Below, one piece after another: positions 28,305 through 36,826 of a stretch of DNA of 64,000 nt (position 1 is the stretch's first letter; every line of letters starts with the position of its first letter). The translations under genes were made by a program, and so were the position numbers. Source of the stretch: Alcaligenaceae bacterium. GTDB lineage: Bacteria; Pseudomonadota; Gammaproteobacteria; Burkholderiales; Burkholderiaceae_B. Under the pieces are notes generated by a model, which was not told where the DNA came from, did no database searches, and was given only the letters and a program-made list of their open reading frames with translations. Location: assembly GCA_013416435.1 (NCBI GenBank), contig JACCEN010000008.1, forward strand, positions 1-64,000. The letters are read 5' to 3'.

Positions 28305-30872
28305 ATGATTCGAACTTTTTACTTTGTAGTCACTTGTGTGCTGATTGTCCTGACGTCAGGCACCGTGTTCGCGCAGCAAAACCTGGCTGGGACGCTGCTG
28401 GAGCAGGGCCGGTATTGGCGAGCGCAGGGTGACTCCGTTCGCGAGGCCGAGACATGGAACAAGCTTTTGTTGGCCCGGCCCGGCGACGCCGATGCCTTGT
28501 ACGGCCTGGCTAACATCGCGATCAAGGCGGGCCGCCTTGGCGAGGCAAAGGCCTATCTTCAAAAACTGGCCTCGGCGCATCCTGGTAGCCGCCTCGTGGA
28601 ACAGCTGGAGCAGGATATCGTGCTGGGCACCGGAGGCCGTTCCGCCATCCTCGAGGAAGCGCGCCTGCTGGCCGCGTCCGGCGAGCTGCAACAGGCGCTG
28701 CCCAAGTACCGGGAGGCGGTGGAAGGCGGGCAGCCTGTGGGCGACGTGGGTCGCGAATACTACGCATATCTGGGCTATACCGACCAGGGCTTGCAGGAAG
28801 CCATAGATGGCTTGCGCCGATTGGAAAAAAAGATGCCGGATGACCCACAGGTGAGCCTTGCGCTGGCCAGGCATCTGGCACGCAACGAGGCGACGCGGCT
28901 GGATGGCATCCGGCGCTTGTCGCGGCTGGCGGAACGGCGGGACATCGGAAGCGATGCTGCGGAAAGCTGGCGGGACGCACTGGTATGGCTGGGGCCTCCT
29001 CGGCCGGAGGCCAGGCCATTGTTCGAAGAATATCTGAAGAAGAATCCCGACGATGCGGACATCCGTCAGCAGCTCGCCAAAGGGCAAGCCATGACGAAGA
29101 TCACCGTCCAGGCCAGCAAGCCGGATCCTTTGCGCCTGCGGACGGATGCGGCCATGAAGACGCTGGAGGGTGGCGACCTGTCCGTGGCAGAGGCAGAGTT
29201 CAAGGCGGTGCTGGCCAAGCGGCCCAATGACAGCGAGGCGCTGGGCGGCCTGGGGGTGATAAGGCTGAAACAAGAAAACTGGGAGCAGGCGCGCGAGCTC
29301 TTGTCCCGTGCGCGCAAGGGCAACCCCAGGGCCTGGCAGGCTTCCTTGCGTGTGGCGGAATACTGGCTCTTGATGCAAAAGGCCGAAGCGTTGCGGCAGG
29401 CGTCTGATTTCAACGGAGCCCGAAAGTTGCTGAAGCAGGCGCGGGCGCTTGCCCCCAATGAAGGCGCTTCGGACGCAATGGAAGCGGACATGCTGCTTGA
29501 AGAGGGACAGCTTGTGATGGCGGAATCGCTGTATCGCCGCGTGTTGGCCGCGCGCCCGGCCGACATCGGTGCCTTGCGTGGCTTGGTCGGGGCGCTGGCG
29601 CAGCAGGGCAGGGCCGCAGAAGCACAGGCGCTGATTGCGGCCGCGCCACCGGACGCGGCCGAAACAGCGAGTGGGCAATCGGGCCTGCGGGCGGCCTATG
29701 CCCTTGGCTTGGCCAAGGCCGCGAACAGGATGGGCGACCCGGCACGTGCACACGCAGCGCTGGAAGAAGCATTGCAAAATGATCCGTCCAATGTCTGGAT
29801 ACGTCTCGAGCTGGCCGGCTCGTATATGCGCTCCAACCAGGAGCAGGAGGCGCGCAGCCTGATCGACGGCGTCCTCAAGAACGATCCGGACGACCCGAGA
29901 GCGCTGTATGCCAGCGCAACGCTGTACAGCCGAGGCAATCATTTCCAGGCTGCGCTGGACACGCTGGCGCGCATTCCGCCTGGATACGAGACGCGTGCCG
30001 TCAGTGCATTGCGCCTGTCCATGACGCAGCAGCAGCTTTTGAAGCAAGCGGACGCTTTGAGGCGCCAGGGGCACGACATCGAGGCGATGGCGTATCTTGC
30101 GCAGTTGCAGGAGAGTGCCGCGGAATCCCCGGAGATACTCGGTGCTGTCGCGCAGGCCTATGCTGACATGGGCCAGTCCTCGCGCGCGTTGTCCGTGTTG
30201 CGTTCCATGCGCCCGGGCGGCGTCACCCAGAGCGCGGATGCCTCTTTGCTCTATGCGGGCATTTTGCTGCGTACGGGGCAGGACGCCGAGGCCGCGGCGG
30301 TGATGCGGCAGCTGGAAAGCATGTCACTGAGCGGCTCCCAAAGAGAGGGACTGGGCGAGCTGAAGGCCGTATACAGCGTCCGCCAGGCCGAGTCCCTGCG
30401 TGAGCGTGGCGATCTGGTTGCGGCTTACGACGTGATCGCCCCCGTCCTGGCGCGATACCCTGACAACGTCGATGCCATGGCGGCGCTGGCCCGGATGTAC
30501 GCCGCGGCGGGGCGCAACGAGGAGGCGCTGGAACTGTACAAGAAAGTATTGGCCGTACAGCCGGGAAGCGCGCAATTGCATCTGAGCGCCGCACTGCTTG
30601 CTCAGGAACTCAACGATACGCGCTATGCCGCAACGGAAGCCGATATCGCCGTGGAGCTTGCGCCTGACCAGGTAGAAATACTCGCCGGCGCGGCGCGTAT
30701 TTATCGAGCGCAAGGCAAGAATGGACGGGCGGTCAGCCTGCTCAAGAGGGCGGTCGCCCAGCAGGAGAAAGGCGCCAAGCCACCCACTGGAGCACCCCTT
30801 CCCGCGGGACACGCAAATCCTTTTGCCGGTGAGCAACGCCGTTCTCCATATCCCCTCCCCTCGGGGCGCTGA
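28305..30872 (+). CDS. bcsC2: TPR-only BcsC paralogue without outer-membrane barrel
   Basis: The 855-residue product has a signal peptide (ending GTVFA) and aligns with the TPR part of BcsC copy 1 from EQGRYW to LAGAARIYRAQGK. It ends shortly after a shared NPF motif of the linker, with no beta-barrel domain. It is thus a periplasmic TPR protein, not a pore. It lies 46 bases after the anchorless BcsB and before the acetylation genes. ATG at 28305 is chosen over a TTG at 28299. A scaffold linking the acetylation proteins or BcsB copies to the nascent chain is a reasonable inference. Confidence 0.88.
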   Translation: MIRTFYFVVTCVLIVLTSGTVFAQQNLAGTLLEQGRYWRAQGDSVREAETWNKLLLARPGDADALYGLANIAIKAGRLGEAKAYLQKLASAHPGSRLVEQLEQDIVLGTGGRSAILEEARLLAASGELQQALPKYREAVEGGQPVGDVGREYYAYLGYTDQGLQEAIDGLRRLEKKMPDDPQVSLALARHLARNEATRLDGIRRLSRLAERRDIGSDAAESWRDALVWLGPPRPEARPLFEEYLKKNPDDADIRQQLAKGQAMTKITVQASKPDPLRLRTDAAMKTLEGGDLSVAEAEFKAVLAKRPNDSEALGGLGVIRLKQENWEQARELLSRARKGNPRAWQASLRVAEYWLLMQKAEALRQASDFNGARKLLKQARALAPNEGASDAMEADMLLEEGQLVMAESLYRRVLAARPADIGALRGLVGALAQQGRAAEAQALIAAAPPDAAETASGQSGLRAAYALGLAKAANRMGDPARAHAALEEALQNDPSNVWIRLELAGSYMRSNQEQEARSLIDGVLKNDPDDPRALYASATLYSRGNHFQAALDTLARIPPGYETRAVSALRLSMTQQQLLKQADALRRQGHDIEAMAYLAQLQESAAESPEILGAVAQAYADMGQSSRALSVLRSMRPGGVTQSADASLLYAGILLRTGQDAEAAAVMRQLESMSLSGSQREGLGELKAVYSVRQAESLRERGDLVAAYDVIAPVLARYPDNVDAMAALARMYAAAGRNEEALELYKKVLAVQPGSAQLHLSAALLAQELNDTRYAATEADIAVELAPDQVEILAGAARIYRAQGKNGRAVSLLKRAVAQQEKGAKPPTGAPLPAGHANPFAGEQRRSPYPLPSGR

Positions 30873-30897
30873 AACATTTTCGTATTAGGAGCATTCA

Positions 30898-31560
30898 ATG
30901 CTGACTTCCGTTCTCGCAGGACTATCCATTCTGATCATCGGCGACAGCCATCTTACGACACCGCACTATCTGATCGAAACGCTGCATATGGGGCTCGTGG
31001 AACAAGGGGCGAAGGTACACACCCTGGGCGTTTGCGGGACGAACGCCGGCGATTGGCTGAAATCCGTACCGGGAACTTGCGGTTCCGCAGAACGCGTGGG
31101 TTCCGACAAGGCGAAGCTGTTGGGCAGGACAGGGCCGACCCAGCCTATAACAAGCTTGCTGGACGCAGAGAAACCCGATCTGCTGATCATAGTCATGGGT
31201 GATGCGATGGCCGGCTATGACAAACCGGTATTTCCCAAAGCCTGGGCATGGCAGCAGATTGGCAGCCTGACCAAAGCGATCGGCAAAACGCAGACTTCTT
31301 GTGTGTGGGTGGGCCCGGCTTGGGGAACGGAAGGGGGCAAGTACAAGAAGTCGTTCGCGCGGGTCGAGCAGATGTCGGCATTCCTCTCCGCCAATGTTGC
31401 ACCTTGCGACTACATCGACTCTCTGAAGTTTTCTAAACCTGGCGAGTGGGCGACGACGGACGGCCAGCATTTCACTGCGTCCGGGTATCAGTCTTGGGGG
31501 AAGGCGATCACCAAAGCGATCACCGCTTCTCCGGTCGTCAAGGCAATGGAGAAAAAATGA
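30898..31560 (+). CDS. SGNH-family protein of the cellulose acetylation module (WssF-like)
   Basis: The 220-residue product has SGNH hydrolase signatures: GDSH with the nucleophile Ser17, and DGQHFTASGY with the Asp-His pair near the C-terminus. Its size and position match WssF of Pseudomonas fluorescens, one of four proteins needed for cellulose acetylation there. AGGAG precedes the ATG, and an in-frame TAG lies 12 bases upstream, so no longer N-terminus is possible. The short hydrophobic N-terminus runs straight into the active site, leaving no normal signal peptide. Whether it acts as an esterase or acetyltransferase cannot be decided. Confidence 0.75.
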   Translation: MLTSVLAGLSILIIGDSHLTTPHYLIETLHMGLVEQGAKVHTLGVCGTNAGDWLKSVPGTCGSAERVGSDKAKLLGRTGPTQPITSLLDAEKPDLLIIVMGDAMAGYDKPVFPKAWAWQQIGSLTKAIGKTQTSCVWVGPAWGTEGGKYKKSFARVEQMSAFLSANVAPCDYIDSLKFSKPGEWATTDGQHFTASGYQSWGKAITKAITASPVVKAMEKK

Positions 31561-32231
31561 ACCGCTTTCGCTTATCAGGCATCCTGGGATTGCTATGGCT
31601 TGGTCTCGGAGGATGCGCATATGCTGTCGATCTTTACCCGACAGGACCTTCCGAGGACGCCGCATTTGTCCGGTTCGTCAATGCCGGCCTTGAAAAGCTC
31701 GATATCTCGGCCAAAGGCAGTGGCGCTTCGGTCGAGCTTCGCGCACCGAACATGGCAACGAGCTTTCTGCCGGTGACGGCGGGAAGGGACATCACGGGAA
31801 AACTGGTCTCGGCGGGTTTCGATCAAGACATCGCCTTGAAGGCCAGTGCCGGCGAGTTCATCACCGTAGTGGCGAGTGCCGGGCAAGAGCCGCCTTTTTC
31901 TTTATCCATCCTGCGCGAGCAGCCCGAGGACTTCACAGCGGTCAAGGCTTCCGTAGCCTTCTACAACATGAATGCGGGGTGCGCTTCGGCAAGCGTACAG
32001 GTTGCCGGCCGCAAGGTGTTCCTATTCGAGTCGATCGCGCAGGACACTACGAGCAGACGATTGGTCAATCCCGTGAAGCTGGCGGTAGAGCTCGTATGCG
32101 ATGGCGCGGCGGTTGGCAGCCCGTTGGACATGGGACGCCTGGAGGCGGGCGCGCGCTATAGCATTTTCCTTGCGCCGGGAGACCCGGCGGCGCGGTTCTT
32201 CTTTGTCATGGATGAAGTGGCGAACCAGTAG
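31557..32231 (+). CDS. AlgF-like periplasmic acetylation protein (WssG-like)
   Basis: The 224-residue product has a signal peptide with a possible lipobox-like GGCAYA end, then a beta-rich domain resembling AlgF (YPTGPSEDAAFVRFVNAG). AlgF takes part in alginate O-acetylation in the periplasm and WssG is its cellulose counterpart. Its ATG overlaps the SGNH gene stop by four bases. If the Cys is lipidated it would be a lipoprotein, but AYAVD also fits ordinary signal peptidase cleavage. Confidence 0.72.
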   Translation: MNRFRLSGILGLLWLGLGGCAYAVDLYPTGPSEDAAFVRFVNAGLEKLDISAKGSGASVELRAPNMATSFLPVTAGRDITGKLVSAGFDQDIALKASAGEFITVVASAGQEPPFSLSILREQPEDFTAVKASVAFYNMNAGCASASVQVAGRKVFLFESIAQDTTSRRLVNPVKLAVELVCDGAAVGSPLDMGRLEAGARYSIFLAPGDPAARFFFVMDEVANQ

Positions 32232-32237
32232 CTCCAA

Positions 32238-33644
32238 ATGGTCTTCACCTCCCTAGAGTTCCTGACTCTCTTCCTGCCGCTATTCTTTTTCGCGTATGCG
32301 GCCAGCCCGCGGTCATGGCGCAATGGCGTCCTGCTGCTTTTCAGCTGGATATTCTATGGCTGGTGGAGTCCGATATACCTATTGCTCTTCATAGGGTTGA
32401 TCGTGCTGTCCTGGGCCGGGGCGATAGCCATTCAAGCCGCCGGCACGGGATGGTGGCGCCGCGCGTGGCTTACATTGCTGATCCTTGCCAATGCCTCTAC
32501 GCTGTTCTGGTTCAAATATGCCAACGTGGTGGTCGAAACCTATAACGATGCGCGGATGCTCGCTGGCGCGATGCCCATGGAATGGCAACGTGTGGCTTTG
32601 CCGATCGGGTTGTCGTTTATCGTCCTTCAGGCCATTTCGTATTTGGTGGATGTCTATCGCGGTCAAGTGCAAGCACAACGCAACTTCATTGATTACGGTG
32701 CGTACTTGTCGATGTTCGGCCAACTGATTGCGGGTCCGATCTTGCGCTATGACTGGGTTCAGCGCGAACTGGCCAGCCGGCAACTGAGCTGGAGCGATTT
32801 CTCGCTGGGCGCCCGCCGCTTCATGGTGGGCATGAGCATGAAAGTGCTTGTGGCGGATACCTTGGCGCCCGTTGTCGATATAGCCTTTTCACTGGAAGAG
32901 CCTAGCTTCGTGGATGCCTGGCTAGGCTGTGGCGCATATTCGCTGCAGCTGTTCTTCGATTTTGCCGGATACAGCGCCATGGCGATAGGCCTTGGCCAGA
33001 TGCTGGGATTTCACTTTCCTGAGAATTTCAATCATCCATATCTCGCGAAGAGCATCCAGGATTTTTGGCGGCGCTGGCATATTTCCTTGTCGGGCTGGAT
33101 ACGCGATTACCTGTATGTGCCCTTGGGAGGCAACCGGATCAACCCGGGCCGCACGTACGTCAATCTAATGGTGACGATGGCGATTGCCGGCATGTGGCAT
33201 GGCAGCGACAACTGGAATTTCTTGATATGGGGCCTCGCGCACGGTCTTGCCCTGTGTGCTGCGCGAGCCTGGAGAGGCACGGCGTTGCCGTCCGTTCCCG
33301 GCTGGATCTCACGGGTTGCTACTCTGCTTTTTGTCTGCATGGCCTGGGTCATCTTCAGAGCGCCCGATTTTGGAACGGCCGTGTCGTTGTATGCGGCTCA
33401 GCTCGGCCTGAGCGGCTGGGAAATGGGCGCAGCGCTGCGTGTGTTGCTGCAGCCGTCGCATTGCGCGGCTGCATTGCTGGGAGTGGCTTGCATCATGGTG
33501 CCGGCAATACCGGCGAGGCACCTCAATCGTGTGCCGGCCGCTCTTCGCGAGCAGCTGGCCTTGTGGCCTCTTGCGGCATTTCTTCTGTCGTTTGCATTGA
33601 TTGTGAGCCGGGGCGCAGTACCGTTTCTTTATTTTCAATTCTGA
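32238..33644 (+). CDS. MBOAT O-acyltransferase (AlgI/WssH-like)
   Basis: The 468-residue multi-spanning protein is a membrane-bound O-acyltransferase. It shows the AlgI pattern: VFTSLEFLTLFLPLFF start, FFDFAGYSAMAIGLGQMLG, FWRRWHISLSGWIRDYLY and the catalytic His in AGMWHGSDNWNFLIWG. AlgI moves acetyl groups from a cytoplasmic donor to periplasmic transferases; here the polymer is presumably cellulose. It starts six bases after the AlgF-like gene. Confidence 0.9.
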   Translation: MVFTSLEFLTLFLPLFFFAYAASPRSWRNGVLLLFSWIFYGWWSPIYLLLFIGLIVLSWAGAIAIQAAGTGWWRRAWLTLLILANASTLFWFKYANVVVETYNDARMLAGAMPMEWQRVALPIGLSFIVLQAISYLVDVYRGQVQAQRNFIDYGAYLSMFGQLIAGPILRYDWVQRELASRQLSWSDFSLGARRFMVGMSMKVLVADTLAPVVDIAFSLEEPSFVDAWLGCGAYSLQLFFDFAGYSAMAIGLGQMLGFHFPENFNHPYLAKSIQDFWRRWHISLSGWIRDYLYVPLGGNRINPGRTYVNLMVTMAIAGMWHGSDNWNFLIWGLAHGLALCAARAWRGTALPSVPGWISRVATLLFVCMAWVIFRAPDFGTAVSLYAAQLGLSGWEMGAALRVLLQPSHCAAALLGVACIMVPAIPARHLNRVPAALREQLALWPLAAFLLSFALIVSRGAVPFLYFQF

Positions 33645-33660
33645 ACAGGCCCTAAAGATA

Positions 33661-34881
33661 ATGACGGACGCGGTTTCGGAAAATGTAACGAAAGGACGCT
33701 TGGCGCGGAGTATGCCAGGCATACTGTTGTTGCTGGTCATGCTCAGTGGCGCTGTGTCGCTGATCTACGCCATGGCGGCCGGCCGCATCGTGTTTCCTCC
33801 TGAACCATCGGCACGAGCGTTCCTGACCGGTGAGCTGACGACCGAACTTTCGTCGGATCTGGCGAAGACGCCGTTTCCAGCGTTCATGGCGCGGCTTGAA
33901 CGCGGTGCGAGCTGGATGGTCATGGGCAGCCTGGGGCCGCGGGTACGCCAAGGTTGTCCGGACTGGCTGTTTCTCACGGACGAACTGACAGTACATCCGC
34001 ATGCCGCAAAGAACGGCCGCTTGAGAAGCCGTACCGTCGTCGCGGTGAACCAGTGGCTGGCGGGCAAAGGCATCGAGCTGCTGGTCGTGGTTGTTCCAGA
34101 CAAAAGCCGGATCCAACACGAGCAACTATGCGGGCTGCCTCGTCCTCCGGCGCTCGATGAGCGTTTGCGCTCATGGACGGACACGGTTTCGTCGGCCGGC
34201 GTGCGCATTGTCGACCTCGAGCCGGTGTTGTCACGGCAAGCATCCGAGGTCGACGTTGCTGAGCCTTTTCTCAGGACCGATACACATTGGAGCGAACTGG
34301 GCGCCGAACGCGCGGCGCGGCAAGTTGCCGTTGCCGTTGAGCGCCTGCGTATCGATATTCAGCCACCCAAGCAATATAGGTTGGAGGAAAGCGCCCCGCA
34401 ACGGCGGGAAGGAGATTTAGTTCGTTTGGCCGGCATCGAATGGCTCCCATCGCGCTTGCTGCCTGCGGCCGAATGGGTTGGAAGTCCCGTGTTTCACGCA
34501 GTCGATGCGCCTGCGGCATCGGGCGGCGGAAAGTCGCAATCAGCGGAAGATGATGCCGGCGATTTGTTCGGCGACGAGAACCTGCCTAACATTGCGCTGA
34601 TCGGCACATCGTTTTCTCGTACTTCTTCCTTCCTTGGGTATCTGGACTACCACTTGTCGACAAGTGTCACGAGCTTCGCCCGCGATGGCGGAGACTTCTG
34701 GGGAGCCGCGAAGTACTATTTTGCGAGCCCGTCGTTCCTGGAAACCCCACCCCGGCTGCTTATTTGGGAAATTCCAGAACGAGTGCTGAATATGCCGATG
34801 CAACCGGAAGAATGTTCGTGGGCATCGGAATTTAGTCTGGATGCAATACCCGGCGAAATTTCCCAATGCATTGTTAACTAA
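33661..34881 (+). CDS. AlgJ/AlgX-like SGNH acetyltransferase (WssI-like)
   Basis: The 406-residue protein has one N-terminal membrane segment (GILLLLVMLSGAVSLIYAM) and a periplasmic SGNH-like domain. The catalytic Asp-His pair is in RTDTHWS and the nucleophile Ser in GTSFSRTSSF, followed by LLIWEIPERV, as in AlgJ and AlgX. Such proteins transfer acetyl groups onto the polymer. It is the last gene of cluster I. Confidence 0.85.
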   Translation: MTDAVSENVTKGRLARSMPGILLLLVMLSGAVSLIYAMAAGRIVFPPEPSARAFLTGELTTELSSDLAKTPFPAFMARLERGASWMVMGSLGPRVRQGCPDWLFLTDELTVHPHAAKNGRLRSRTVVAVNQWLAGKGIELLVVVVPDKSRIQHEQLCGLPRPPALDERLRSWTDTVSSAGVRIVDLEPVLSRQASEVDVAEPFLRTDTHWSELGAERAARQVAVAVERLRIDIQPPKQYRLEESAPQRREGDLVRLAGIEWLPSRLLPAAEWVGSPVFHAVDAPAASGGGKSQSAEDDAGDLFGDENLPNIALIGTSFSRTSSFLGYLDYHLSTSVTSFARDGGDFWGAAKYYFASPSFLETPPRLLIWEIPERVLNMPMQPEECSWASEFSLDAIPGEISQCIVN

Positions 34882-35037
34882 TGTAATTTATCTGGAAATA
34901 CATCGTATCCTGTGGTGATCGACGTTAAAATCGGTTCCCGATAAACGTTACCGTCTTCAACATGCAGGCTAACCATCGCCTGTTCATAATGTGCCTTGCG
35001 TTTTATTTTGACGCAGTTGGACGTTTTTGCAGACAAT
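34882..35037 (+). other. Gap between cellulose clusters I and II
   Basis: The 156 bases hold an imperfect hairpin near 34923-34947 without a T-run, so no clear terminator. TTGACG (35008-35013) with GACAAT (35032-35037) resembles a promoter, but it would start transcription after the chosen bcsE ATG. Whether cluster II has its own promoter here or is read through from cluster I cannot be decided. Confidence 0.4.
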
Positions 35038-36618
35038 ATGGCCACATCTTCAGGAGGGCCGAGCCAGGGCTGTCATCTTGCGATTGACGACCTGCCCATA
35101 GAGCTCGCACAGCTTCGCGACGGCGAGGCGTACTGGATTGCTCTCGCAGACGAGAACGATAGCTCTGCATTGATCATGCAGCTCCTGCGTGGCGCTGATC
35201 CCGACGCGCGAGCCGTCCTTATCTGTTCCGTTGACCCAACCAGCATGCTCGCCGGCCTGCCTCCGGACCAGGGGCCGGCCGACTTGCGCACCTATAGGCT
35301 TTCGGGCGAACCCTTGAAGGCGCTCCGCGCGCTGACCAAAGACCTGGATCGCAGCCTGCGTCCACGGGGCCGCATCATCATCATGCGTCTTTCGGCGGAG
35401 TACTTTTCCGCTGCGGGCGATCATCTGGAAACAGTGCTGTATCGCTGGCGTGAATGGTTGCAAAGCAACGGTTGCGTCCTGTTGGTCCTGGCATATGGCG
35501 AGCCGGCCGTGAAGGCCGTAAACGGCATGTTGCGGTTCAGCAACGTGCTGTCCGGCCTGGCCAGCCTGAGGCCATCGGGCGGCGAGTATGACTATAGTGT
35601 GTTGCATTGGCGCAACGCGATCGATGCGGTCGGCCTGACGCAGTTGCGGCTGGCTTCGACTCCGCAAGGGTATGCAGTATCTCGGCAGCGGGCGCTATCG
35701 GCCGCCGTCGGAAACGATCGTGCCCGTTTCCTGTTCGAGGCCATGGTCCTGGAAGGCGTTCCCGTCTTCATGGCGGACGATTGGCATGTCTTCGACAGCG
35801 CAGCGGAACTGGCGCGTCAGGCGATGCAGGCCACTGCCGCGACGGTGGTGTTCGGCTTGAGATCGGGCGCCGATCTGCCGCCGTTGGCCAAGACGCTGCA
35901 TGCCTTGCGCAAGCAGCGCGGTCCGGCGCTCAAGCTCGTCATCCGCGAAATGAACAGGACCCTACGCTATCAGGACGAACAGCTGCTGCTCGCCTGCGGC
36001 GCGACGCTCATCGTGCCCGCCGATACGCCCTTGCCGCGTTTCCTCAGCCTGCTCGAAACGGTGCAGGGCAAACTGTATGCGCGGGAACTCGCGGAGGATC
36101 CCGAAGCACTGATCGAGCGCAGCCGCGCCGTCAGCTTGCGCGGGGTCATCGGGGTCGACCCGTTTCTGGATTATCTCGACCACATGCTGGAGCAGAACGA
36201 GGCGGCCTCCGCTGCCGGCGTTCTGGTGGCCATGATCCCTGTGCCGGGCCTGACACCGGACTTGGCCATGGGCCAGCTGCATCTGCGGCGTTTCGGCGAC
36301 GTCGCCTGCGAACTGGGCGGAATGGTCTACCTGTTCCTGTTCGGTTGCCACCCGAATTTGGTCGAGGTGGCGCTTGGCAATGTGTTCGGCATTCCCTACG
36401 GCGAAATCTTTTCCGACCATGCCGCTTACATAACGATGGACCAGATCGCCGCCGAGCATGGACGGATGAGGCGGCTGTTTGACGCGCAGAAGGCGAACGC
36501 GCCGGGAACCGCAGACGCAACGCGGGGCATATCCGTGGAACAGATGACGAAAGGGGTGCCCGCCGGCATGGGCGCCGGCCGGCAAGCGCCCCGCCTGATG
36601 ACGTTGCCATTGATTTGA
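35038..36618 (+). CDS. bcsE: c-di-GMP-binding cellulose biosynthesis protein BcsE
   Basis: The 526-residue cytosolic protein matches BcsE, with the GIL domain segment containing LRYQDEQLLLACGAT. This keeps the RxxD I-site (RYQD) that binds c-di-GMP in E. coli BcsE (LRATDERLLLACG). Other shared stretches are GVLVAMIPVPG and a Ile-Phe-Ser-containing PYGEIFSDH. BcsE links c-di-GMP to the synthase and recruits BcsF and BcsG. The ATG at 35038 is preferred over a TTG at 34996, though neither has a strong ribosome binding site. Confidence 0.9.
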   Translation: MATSSGGPSQGCHLAIDDLPIELAQLRDGEAYWIALADENDSSALIMQLLRGADPDARAVLICSVDPTSMLAGLPPDQGPADLRTYRLSGEPLKALRALTKDLDRSLRPRGRIIIMRLSAEYFSAAGDHLETVLYRWREWLQSNGCVLLVLAYGEPAVKAVNGMLRFSNVLSGLASLRPSGGEYDYSVLHWRNAIDAVGLTQLRLASTPQGYAVSRQRALSAAVGNDRARFLFEAMVLEGVPVFMADDWHVFDSAAELARQAMQATAATVVFGLRSGADLPPLAKTLHALRKQRGPALKLVIREMNRTLRYQDEQLLLACGATLIVPADTPLPRFLSLLETVQGKLYARELAEDPEALIERSRAVSLRGVIGVDPFLDYLDHMLEQNEAASAAGVLVAMIPVPGLTPDLAMGQLHLRRFGDVACELGGMVYLFLFGCHPNLVEVALGNVFGIPYGEIFSDHAAYITMDQIAAEHGRMRRLFDAQKANAPGTADATRGISVEQMTKGVPAGMGAGRQAPRLMTLPLI

Positions 36619-36631
36619 ATGAGTGAAGTCG

Positions 36632-36811
36632 ATGATAGGTGATTTAGCTTGGTGGAAGTATGTGGCGCTGGCCGCATTTTTTGGGGCGGCGATCGGTGTC
36701 GTATTACGTCTGTTCATGCGGGACGTCATTGCATGGCTGGACTTGTGGGTGCTGCCCGCGCGTCATTTGAAGAAATGCGGCGTGCGCCGCCGGGCGCACG
36801 GTCAACGATAG
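36632..36811 (+). CDS. bcsF: Membrane protein BcsF
   Basis: The 59-residue product has one membrane segment (about residues 8-28) and a basic C-terminal tail containing ARHLKK and RRRAHGQR. Size, topology and position between bcsE and bcsG match BcsF, which anchors BcsE at the membrane and connects it with BcsG. A GTG at 36623 would add three residues. Sequence conservation in this short protein is low, so the call rests partly on context. Confidence 0.78.
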   Translation: MIGDLAWWKYVALAAFFGAAIGVVLRLFMRDVIAWLDLWVLPARHLKKCGVRRRAHGQR

Positions 36812-36826
36812 TCGTCAGGATACTGG

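Noticed and set aside
30873-30897. Possible frameshift hiding a BcsC barrel after bcsC2
   Set aside because: Only 25 bases separate bcsC2 from the SGNH gene, with a ribosome binding site; there is no space for a barrel domain.
35008-35037. Promoter for bcsE
   Set aside because: The boxes are fair, but transcription would begin after the most likely start codon, so it was not listed as a promoter.
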